Assembly: GCA_013287135.1 (NCBI GenBank)
Contig: JABDEK010000017.1
Location: 1-64,000, forward strand
Direction: 5' to 3'
From: Acidobacteriota bacterium
GTDB taxonomy: Bacteria > Acidobacteriota > Terriglobia > Acidiferrales > UBA7541
Length of the DNA stretch: 64,000 nt
Within the stretch, counting starts at the first letter, position 1; each line of letters starts with the position of its first letter. Shown here piece after piece: positions 19,292 through 27,298 of this stretch. The position numbers were made by a program, and so were the translations under genes. The notes below the pieces were generated by a model, which had not been told where the DNA came from, made no database searches, and saw nothing but the letters and a program-made list of their open reading frames with translations.

Positions 19292-20449
19292 ATGTTTGCC
19301 GACCGCACGAACTGGAATTTGAAATCCAATCGTCTCAGTGAAGCTCTTGCCCAGCATCGTGCAGCCAATAAGCCGCTGCTGGATCTGATAGTTTCCAATC
19401 CCACCGGATGTGGTTTTGTGTACGATCGAGGAAGCATCCTACAATCCCTGGCAAATCCAGATTCGCTTTCTTATGACCCCAATCCCAAGGGCTTGCTCGT
19501 CGCTCGTCAAGCAGTGGCCGAGTATTATGCGGCCCACGATATCGCCGTCCCGGTTGAGAATATAATTCTCACCACCAGCACGAGCGAAGCATACTCATAC
19601 GTGTTCCGAATTCTTTGCAATCCCGGCGACGAACTTCTGATCCCGGAGCCAAGTTATCCTCTATTGAGTTTTCTCGCGGACATCAACGACGCAAAACTTG
19701 TTGGCTACCCGCTACTGTACGACCACGGTTGGCAGTTCGACTTTCACGCTCTCCAGCACGCCATAACACCGCGTACTCGCGGAATCATCGTGGTCAATCC
19801 CAATAACCCCACGGGACATTTTTGCAAAGCTGACGAAATGAGAAAGTTGAACGAAATTTGTTCATCTCGCCAGATCGCTATCATCGCCGATGAAGTCTTC
19901 CTGGATTTCCATCTCGGTTTCAAGCGGCCTTCCAGTTTCGCGGCAAACGCGGCAAGTCTTACATTCACGATGAGCGGCCTCTCCAAGATGGCAGGTCTTC
20001 CTCAAATGAAAGCCGCCTGGCTGATCACCACAGGTCCGGAGGAATTAAATGCTTGGGCCCTTTCGCGTCTCGACGTGATTGCCGATACTTTCCTGTCGAT
20101 GAACACGCCTGTACAGCTTGCTATTCCTCGTTTTCTGGAACTTCGCCACGGATTTCAAAATCAGTTGATGACGCGCGTGCGCAGAAATCTGACAAAGCTC
20201 GACGCGCAGCTGGCGGCACAGAGTTCGTGCTCCCGATTAGAATTAGAAGGAGGTTGGTACGCGACACTTCGTGTTCCGGTTACCCGCTCGGATGAGGACC
20301 TAACCATCGAGCTTCTAAATACCCAGGGAATCTACCTCCATCCCGGCCACTTTTATGACTTTCCCACCGATGGATGTCTAATTGTCAGTTTAATCACGCC
20401 TGCGGAAGAGTTCGATGAGGGGATAAAACGTTTGCCGTCAGTGTTTTAG
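19292..20449 (+). CDS. PLP-dependent aminotransferase class I/II
   Basis: NIILTTSTSEAYSYVFRILCNPGDELLIPEPSYPLL, IVVNPNNPTGHFC, SGLSKMAGLPQMKAAW. Confidence 0.9.
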   Translation: MFADRTNWNLKSNRLSEALAQHRAANKPLLDLIVSNPTGCGFVYDRGSILQSLANPDSLSYDPNPKGLLVARQAVAEYYAAHDIAVPVENIILTTSTSEAYSYVFRILCNPGDELLIPEPSYPLLSFLADINDAKLVGYPLLYDHGWQFDFHALQHAITPRTRGIIVVNPNNPTGHFCKADEMRKLNEICSSRQIAIIADEVFLDFHLGFKRPSSFAANAASLTFTMSGLSKMAGLPQMKAAWLITTGPEELNAWALSRLDVIADTFLSMNTPVQLAIPRFLELRHGFQNQLMTRVRRNLTKLDAQLAAQSSCSRLELEGGWYATLRVPVTRSDEDLTIELLNTQGIYLHPGHFYDFPTDGCLIVSLITPAEEFDEGIKRLPSVF

Positions 20450-20506
20450 ATTTCAAAACGTATTCGCTTTCATGGTGCAGCAAGACCGCATCGACGTCCG
20501 CGGTAC

Positions 20507-20764
20507 TTATCCGCGCAACCGTCCTGGTGGATCCGCCGTAACAGGAGTTTCGATTTTTAATTCTGGCCCTTCATGATCAGGCAGTTTTGAAGGAGGAAGC
20601 TGTGGAATCCCAACTCCCCGATTCATTTCAAGATGTTCTTTTGCGCAACGCGGGCAATATCCTTTCCCAGTTTCTTCGTCCCGCTGGCTGGCCAGTTCGT
20701 AGCATTCGCAAATACAATCGCAATACCCGGTTGTTGAAGCAGTCTTAATCGGAACCAATCCCAT
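20507..20764 (-). CDS. small Cys-rich (zinc-ribbon-like) protein
   Basis: Most plausible start MGLVPIKTASTTGYCDCICECYELASQRDEETGKGYCPRCAKEHLEMN; six clustered cysteines. Confidence 0.5.
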   Translation of the reverse strand: MGLVPIKTASTTGYCDCICECYELASQRDEETGKGYCPRCAKEHLEMNRGVGIPQLPPSKLPDHEGPELKIETPVTADPPGRLRG

Positions 20765-20839
20765 CTGAATTCCTCCGTCGCAGGATACTACCCGGTGGCG
20801 TTGGGGGACGCAAGGCAGGAACATCGCGCGTGGTAGCTT

Positions 20840-21964
20840 CTAAACGTGTTCGAGTTGCGCAAGCCGGAATGGATCGCCAACCTTGTCGTGAAGCTCCAGC
20901 CAGACGCTGTCCGGCTGGGACAAAAAGACTTCTACGACTCTCGGATCGAATTGTCGTCCAGAATATCGTCGAATTTCTTCGCGCGCCACAGAGATCGGCA
21001 TGGCCTTGCGATACGGACGATCCGAAATCATCGCATCGAGGGTATCGGCCACAGCGAATATTCTCGCTCCGAGAGGGATCTGTTCTCCCTTCAGGCCGCG
21101 AGGATATCCGGATCCGTCGAAGCATTCCTGGTGAGTTAGCACGATCTCCGCCGCGTCTTTCAGAAAAGGAATTCGCTTCAGCACCGCGAACCCGATCCCA
21201 CAATGGGTGCGCATGATCTCGCGCTCTTCAGAGGTTAGAGGTCCAGGTTTCCGCAGAATGCTATCTGGAATTCCCATCTTCCCGATGTCATGCAAAAACG
21301 CGCCGCGCGCGATGTGCCGCATGAGCCCCTTGTCCACACCCATGAGCTTGGCCATCGTTATGGTAAACGCAGTCACGCGTTGGCAGTGACCCTCGGTCTC
21401 CGCATCCTTCGCATCCAACGCTCCGCCCAACGCCTCCAGCGTGTAGTCGTAAGATTGTTCCAAGTCTTGCAGCGCAATCGATAGCTGCTGGGTGCGCTCC
21501 GCCACTAGGTGTTCGAGATCGCTTTGGTACGTCCGATTTTCCAGCACGAGCTGCCGATGCTCCAACGCGCGTCGCACACTCAGATGCAGCTGATCCTTCT
21601 CAAACGGTTTTAGGATGTAGTCGTAGGCTCCCGCGCGAATCGCTTCCAACGCGATGGAGATGTCGTGCATGGCCGTAACCATAATCACCGGCACATCAGG
21701 GTCCTGCGCGCGCAATTCCGAAAGTAAACGGATCCCATCCATTTCGGGCATCACGATATCGCTTAAAACCAAATCAAACGAATCATTGCTAAACGCTTCG
21801 AGCGCAAGCAGCCCATTCGGGCACACGGTGCAGCGATAGCCTTGCGCATCGAGCAGTGTCGACACTACTTCTCGAATCGCTTCTTCGTCATCCACCACCA
21901 GGATTTTTTCTCGTTCCACGGGCCCACTCCGGGATGTATCCCCCTTAAGTATAATCCACGCCAA
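20840..21964 (-). CDS. response regulator with HD-GYP domain
   Basis: Receiver ILVVDDEEAIREV...LVLSDIVMPEMDG...KPFEK; HD-GYP GAFLHDIGKMGIPD...HQECFDGSGYPRGLKGEQIPLGARIFAVADTLDAM. Confidence 0.92.
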   Translation of the reverse strand: MAWIILKGDTSRSGPVEREKILVVDDEEAIREVVSTLLDAQGYRCTVCPNGLLALEAFSNDSFDLVLSDIVMPEMDGIRLLSELRAQDPDVPVIMVTAMHDISIALEAIRAGAYDYILKPFEKDQLHLSVRRALEHRQLVLENRTYQSDLEHLVAERTQQLSIALQDLEQSYDYTLEALGGALDAKDAETEGHCQRVTAFTITMAKLMGVDKGLMRHIARGAFLHDIGKMGIPDSILRKPGPLTSEEREIMRTHCGIGFAVLKRIPFLKDAAEIVLTHQECFDGSGYPRGLKGEQIPLGARIFAVADTLDAMISDRPYRKAMPISVAREEIRRYSGRQFDPRVVEVFLSQPDSVWLELHDKVGDPFRLAQLEHV

Positions 21965-22039
21965 ATCCCGTTCCGCTCGACTTGTTATGGCAGAGTGCTA
22001 GTTTGCGCAATGCCTTAACGAGAACCTGTTACAGGCGAT

Positions 22040-22576
22040 TTAATTATTCTCCTCAGGAAGCTCCAGTTGTTCCATCGCGTTTTCTGCGTCAGCCGAAAGA
22101 TTCGCGATCAAATTTGTGAGATGTATCAGAGGGCCAATGAAAACCGGCCTTCCGACGGCAACGCACCCCGAGAGCAAGCGATAAGAGACACGAAAACGTA
22201 ATCTGCGCCACGTGCGAAATACCTGGTTACGTCTTGAAAGATTCGGAGTGAGCGACGCGACCGCCTTGGCGAACTGTTCAGTGCGCGCAAAATCCGCAGC
22301 CACACCGCGTAAAAAGCGCGCCACGATTTGTCGTCGCTCTTCCCGCCACATATGCTCAACCTCCTCCGATGTATTGCGGCGCACATATCGAGTGTCAGCG
22401 GACGCCAAAGATTGCCGCAACTGAGGCAGATGTTGAGAATGCACGGGAAGCAAGTTTTCTATCTTGGTTTCGAAACCAGTCGATATTTCCTCCGCTAAGG
22501 GTTTGCCTAGAAAGCGCAACAATCCGATCAACATGCCGGCTAGAGCTACTGCGCCGAGAAGCAGGAATGTATTCAC
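22040..22576 (-). CDS. hypothetical protein with N-terminal TM segment
   Basis: MNTFLLLGAVALAGMLIGLLRFLG...; clean 178-aa ORF. Confidence 0.5.
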   Translation of the reverse strand: MNTFLLLGAVALAGMLIGLLRFLGKPLAEEISTGFETKIENLLPVHSQHLPQLRQSLASADTRYVRRNTSEEVEHMWREERRQIVARFLRGVAADFARTEQFAKAVASLTPNLSRRNQVFRTWRRLRFRVSYRLLSGCVAVGRPVFIGPLIHLTNLIANLSADAENAMEQLELPEENN

Positions 22577-22765
22577 GCGCTAGCACCAATGTTGCGAGCC
22601 TTTTGCAACTAAGGCCTCGCGCAAGAACTGCATGAATCGATCAGGAGCTCGATTATCTGCGCATTAGGCCAATCATTAAACTGTTAAATGCTCCATTATT
22701 TACCGAATGGATGTTGACTCGGAAGCCCACAGACGATAGTATCCTCGCGGGTTAACGGAGTTGCT

Positions 22766-23215
22766 GTGGAGTCACTCGAGCGTTTTGCGCAAAATCAGCG
22801 CATCATCGAACACTTCGCCCTGCACTGGCTAGTTGGCGTCCCTACCGATCTGGCGCGCCTCCATCACGTCGCAAGCCTTTGCAACGTTTCTACGGGTACT
22901 TACCGTCACCCAGGCTTGCGCGGAGCCTTTTCTGATCCGGCTATCCACCAGGCTTTGCAGTATTGTCATGAAGAGCTCTTTGATAAGGTTTTGGAGAAAA
23001 CGCTCCAGGAGCAGGAAGAGGACCTGCGCCAGATGTTTTGCAACATCGCCGCGCCCGCTTTCGAGATTGCCAGCCGATGGCTCGAACTTGAATGCTTCCG
23101 GATGTGGGTTCCCATCGGCACTCCCGCCTACCTTCGCGAGTTGTTCTGCTCCAATCTCCGTGTCATCCTCAACTCCATCGTTGCTGAACGCTCGATGGTT
23201 TCCACAGCCGCTTAA
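22766..23215 (+). CDS. hypothetical protein
   Basis: 149-aa ORF in an otherwise empty interval; no family recognised. Confidence 0.5.
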   Translation: MESLERFAQNQRIIEHFALHWLVGVPTDLARLHHVASLCNVSTGTYRHPGLRGAFSDPAIHQALQYCHEELFDKVLEKTLQEQEEDLRQMFCNIAAPAFEIASRWLELECFRMWVPIGTPAYLRELFCSNLRVILNSIVAERSMVSTAA

Positions 23216-23339
23216 GCTTTTCTGATCCTGCAGCGCCCATGACCTGAGCTCCCGCCTAAGAACCGCCCGGAAAACCTGTTATTCTGGATTGTCATCCAAG
23301 TTCCTGTATCTTGTTTGTCCAATGTGTCGGAGGTGAATA

Positions 23340-24803
23340 TTGAAGCAGTTCGGTATTTTAATTCTCGCGATCTCATGCGGACTTTTTGCTGCCGCTCAGC
23401 AGCGTCCTACCGCGAAGTCAGTGCTTCCAGCACAGACACCACCTCCGCAAGTGGCCACTCCTTCCAATCCTGAATTCCTGAAAGCTGCGGACGACGTGCT
23501 GGCGCAAATGAGCCAACTACTGGACTTGCCTATTAAGGAGCCTCTCAAAAAGAGTCTTCGCTCAAAGCAGGAAATTCGCGACTATCTCATCCGCGAGGAA
23601 AAAGAAGACAGAACCGATCAAGAACGCTATGCCGACTCAAAAACCCTTCAAGCCTTCGGATTAATTCCCAAAGACTTTCCTCTGGATTCGTTCATGCTCG
23701 ATGTTCTTACTGACCAGGTCGCCGGCCTGTACGATCCGAAAGCGAAAGAATTTTACATCGCTGATTGGATCCCAGCCGACGAACAGCGCGAGGTGATGTC
23801 TCACGAATTGACTCACGCGCTCGAGGACCAGTCGTTTCACATCGATCCATGGATTAAGGCCGCTCGTCCCAATGATGACGCTGAACTCGCGCGCGAAGCC
23901 GTCAGCGAAGGCTCGGCGCTTGCCGCTATGGTGGATTACACCATGCGGGACCAGAACGTCGGCGTCCGCGATCTGCCGGACGTCTCGCTGATTATTCGTT
24001 CCGGCGCCGTGGCCGAAATGGACAAAGACCCCAAGCTCTCAAAAGCTCCACCTTATATTCGCGACGAGTTGCTTTTCCCTTATCTGGCCGGGACCGGATT
24101 TTCACAGGAATTCCTGAAGGCCCATTCAGGCTGGAAAGATCTGCATCTGATTTTTCAGAATCCGCCTGTTTCCACTCAGCAGATCATTCATCCCGATCTT
24201 TATTTGTCGAACGTTAAACCCGAAGCCGTCACGCTACCCGATTGGAAAAATCTTGCTCCAGACGATTGGAAGCTTCTGGAAGAAAATGTCTTGGGAGAGT
24301 TTGGCTTTGGCGAGGTTTTGAAACAATTTCTCGGACCGGAGCGCGCGGACATGACCTCGTCCGCTTGGAAAGGCGACCGCTACGCCCTATTTGAGAACGC
24401 AAAAAACAAAAATACTTCGCTGGTGTTTCGCATCGTCTTGGACAATGCGGATGACGCAGCGCGCTTCTTCGGCCAGTACAGCGAATTGCTCGAGCTCAAG
24501 CACCCGGACCGCAAGGAACTCTACCGCCGTCCCAACTTTTTCCAGTTTCAAACTGATGCGGGCGGAGTCTTTCTACACTGTGCCACAACAAGCTGCTTGG
24601 TTGTGGAGAATGCCACTCGCGAAACTTTTGAAAATATTAACCGTGCGGTAGCGTTGCCCGCTGCTCCCGCTCCAACTGCTGCAGATTCCAAACCCCCGCA
24701 ATCGATCACCTGGCGGCGCCCACTCGAATCTGATTTTCGAAATTGCAAGGAAGGCGAATGTCAAACTTCCGCAAGTCTTGTCACCGCCAACTTTAGTCGT
24801 TGA
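23340..24803 (+). CDS. secreted putative zinc metallopeptidase-like protein
   Basis: Signal peptide MKQFGILILAISCGLFAAAQQ and HEXXH in EVMSHELTHALEDQSFHID. Confidence 0.65.
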   Translation: MKQFGILILAISCGLFAAAQQRPTAKSVLPAQTPPPQVATPSNPEFLKAADDVLAQMSQLLDLPIKEPLKKSLRSKQEIRDYLIREEKEDRTDQERYADSKTLQAFGLIPKDFPLDSFMLDVLTDQVAGLYDPKAKEFYIADWIPADEQREVMSHELTHALEDQSFHIDPWIKAARPNDDAELAREAVSEGSALAAMVDYTMRDQNVGVRDLPDVSLIIRSGAVAEMDKDPKLSKAPPYIRDELLFPYLAGTGFSQEFLKAHSGWKDLHLIFQNPPVSTQQIIHPDLYLSNVKPEAVTLPDWKNLAPDDWKLLEENVLGEFGFGEVLKQFLGPERADMTSSAWKGDRYALFENAKNKNTSLVFRIVLDNADDAARFFGQYSELLELKHPDRKELYRRPNFFQFQTDAGGVFLHCATTSCLVVENATRETFENINRAVALPAAPAPTAADSKPPQSITWRRPLESDFRNCKEGECQTSASLVTANFSR

Positions 24804-25812
24804 GAGATATTCCGGCCGGGTCCGTCCGGTGGATCACCATCATGGTCTGATCGTCCGCCTGCCGCGTTCCCGACGAAAAGCTGTTTACATCCTTCAGGCA
24901 AGCCGCCAGTAATTCCTGCGGCTTCCATCCGTGGCGTTCGCCGGCTACGCGCATAATCCGCGACACGCCGTATTCCTCGCCTTTCGCGTTTGCCGCTTCC
25001 AAAATCCCGTCGGTATATAAAACCAAACTGTCGCCTGGCCCAAGGTTTACACGGTCGATCGTGTAAGTACTCCTCGCAAACATTCCGAGCGGAAGTCCGG
25101 TCGAAGAAATCTTCCTCACACCATTTTTCTCGATGACAAGAGCGGGGAAATGCCCGGCGCTTCCGATTTCAATTTCGCCCGATGCGCCGGCGCGTCCGCA
25201 GACGAGTGTGGCGTATTGTCCCGCAATCGTACTTTCGCAGAAAACGTGATTGGCTCTTTCCAGCAGGCCGTCAAGTTCCAATCCCACTCCGGAAAGCGAC
25301 CGGAACATCGCGTGCAGATGCGTCATTAGGAGCGAAGCCGCCACGCCTTTTCCGGCAACATCTCCGAATAAAAAAACGAGCTTGCCGTCGCCGTTCGCTG
25401 GCGGGATTAAATCGCAGTAATCGCCGCTCACCAGCCCCGCCGGTTTGTAGTGATATTGGATGTGCCAATCGTTGAATCGTACATTGGCTTGCGGAAGCAG
25501 GCCGCGCTGGATTCGTGCCGCCAACTCCATATCGCGCTCGAGTGCGCGTTGCTCACCGCTGGTCAGGTGGTCCAGGCAAAACCGCACGAGCGGGTCTGCT
25601 AGCAGACGATCCTTCTCCACCGTGTCGTTGCAGGTCGGACAAATTCCATACGTTCCGTCGTCCATTCTTTGCAGCGCCGAATTCACTTCGCTCAACGCGT
25701 CTATGAAAGGTGCTGAAGGAAGTTCCGGCGTTGCAGACGAAATCGCCAAAGTTATTTCCTCGCGTCTTTTCTCAAGCTGCTCTCGAATATAAGGATCGGT
25801 CACTCCGGGCAT
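24793..25812 (-). CDS. DksA/TraR-type zinc finger fused to PP2C-like (SpoIIE/RsbU) phosphatase
   Basis: N-terminus DDGTYGICPTCNDTVEKDRLLADPLVRFCLDH; then ELAARIQRGLLPQ...SGDYCDLI...FGDVAGKGVAASLLM...LVLYTDGILEAAN...DDQTMMVI. Start chosen at MPGVTDPY. Confidence 0.85.
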   Translation of the reverse strand: MPGVTDPYIREQLEKRREEITLAISSATPELPSAPFIDALSEVNSALQRMDDGTYGICPTCNDTVEKDRLLADPLVRFCLDHLTSGEQRALERDMELAARIQRGLLPQANVRFNDWHIQYHYKPAGLVSGDYCDLIPPANGDGKLVFLFGDVAGKGVAASLLMTHLHAMFRSLSGVGLELDGLLERANHVFCESTIAGQYATLVCGRAGASGEIEIGSAGHFPALVIEKNGVRKISSTGLPLGMFARSTYTIDRVNLGPGDSLVLYTDGILEAANAKGEEYGVSRIMRVAGERHGWKPQELLAACLKDVNSFSSGTRQADDQTMMVIHRTDPAGISLND

Positions 25813-25855
25813 GGTTCTCTCCTCCACTTCCGAGGTTCTCGCAGCTCTGGCGGTG

Positions 25856-27298
25856 CTATTCGATTCGGGCATGGTATCCCCCGGGTTTCTCTCTACTATT
25901 CGATTCGCAAGGTTGGGCTGCGGATTCCACTACTACCGATTTCAGCGGCAAATTTGCGGCTTTGCGCTCAAGCCGCGCTAATCGACGTTCGAACCGGCCT
26001 CGCAGCTGCTGATAAGCCCCCGTTCCAATAATCCCCGAACGCTTGGCCTGCTGAACTGCATTCAACGCCTCGCGCGAAATTTCAGCAGCCCGCTGTGTTT
26101 CTCCGATGTGGCGTTCGTAATAAATCGCCAATTCTTCGTACGCTTCAATTCCTTCGCGCGAATTTCCAAGCATGCCTTCCCAAAGATCGCGCGCGAGCGT
26201 CAGATCGCCTTCGCGCTTCGCAAGCCGCGCCAGTGACTTCTTCGCAGCCCTATTGCTCTCCAGAGGCAACTCCGACAATGCGATCGACTGCTCGTAGTGC
26301 TTGCGGGCCCGTTTGGTTTCGCCGCGCCGCTCGCATATCCGCGAAAGTCCGAATAGCTCAAACCCGTCTTTTTCCTCAATCCCATGTTCTGCCAGCAGCG
26401 ATACGATTCGGCTCGAAAGCGCGGCCAGGCCGCGTAGGTCCATTTGATTGTGCAAGAAAATTGGCACGAGCGGTTCCGGAGGCCCCCCGCGTAAAAAATC
26501 AAAATAAGTCTCCGGGATCGATTCCGACACCAAGTCAGGCCCGCGATTCCACCCCAACACGTGCCGTTCAAGTTCCCACAGGCGAACAGAACCGATCCGC
26601 AGCCGCCAAAGGTTTCGCGCCGGGTGCAGAAAATCCAGGTGCGCTTGTGGCGTGGGAGGCCGCAGCTTTCGGGTCATTCGATAGCGTGTCTCAAGCAATG
26701 GCCAATCGAACGATTTGCCATTGTAAGTCACCAGGACGCAGCGCTCAGCCATGCGCTCCGCCAGCGTCACCAACAGCGCGTGCTCGTCGCCATGGTCGCG
26801 CATGAAAAATTGTTCTACTTGCAGTCCGCCCGCATCCCACCACGCGATCCCCACCATGAATGGATAGGTTCCCGTCCCGCCCATGATCCCGGTAGTTTCG
26901 GTATCCAGGAAAAGCCATTGCCGCGGGTTGGCAACCACCTCCGGAGCGCCCGGCACCAACAAGCGCAGCGCCGACGCATCCACTCTCTCGTCAGCCATGC
27001 CGTGGCCCAAGGGCGAGCAATCCGTTTTCACGCCGTTCGCTACATCCGAAAACCATTTTCGCAACGCCAGATGCTCGCCATATTGGTTCCGTACCATCTT
27101 GGCGCCGAGAAGTTCCGCCAACCGCTCTGCGCCTTCGGGAATATTCGGAGAATATCCGAGCCGTTGCTCGACGAAGCTTTCTGGGAACCGACCGGACTTT
27201 GCCATCTGACCGGAACTCACGGGATTTTGCGCACCCGCGTTGGAGGTTTTCTGCAGCGCCTTCACTCGTGCGAACCGATCCAGCAATGTCTTACTCAT
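25856..27298 (-). CDS. mrfB: YprB/MrfB-like RNase H-fold exonuclease with C-terminal repeats
   Basis: WLFLDTETTGIMGGTGTYPFMVGIAWW...LVTYNGKSFDWPLLETRYRM...DFLHPARNLW...; TPR-like C-terminus. Confidence 0.8.
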   Translation of the reverse strand: MSKTLLDRFARVKALQKTSNAGAQNPVSSGQMAKSGRFPESFVEQRLGYSPNIPEGAERLAELLGAKMVRNQYGEHLALRKWFSDVANGVKTDCSPLGHGMADERVDASALRLLVPGAPEVVANPRQWLFLDTETTGIMGGTGTYPFMVGIAWWDAGGLQVEQFFMRDHGDEHALLVTLAERMAERCVLVTYNGKSFDWPLLETRYRMTRKLRPPTPQAHLDFLHPARNLWRLRIGSVRLWELERHVLGWNRGPDLVSESIPETYFDFLRGGPPEPLVPIFLHNQMDLRGLAALSSRIVSLLAEHGIEEKDGFELFGLSRICERRGETKRARKHYEQSIALSELPLESNRAAKKSLARLAKREGDLTLARDLWEGMLGNSREGIEAYEELAIYYERHIGETQRAAEISREALNAVQQAKRSGIIGTGAYQQLRGRFERRLARLERKAANLPLKSVVVESAAQPCESNSREKPGGYHARIE

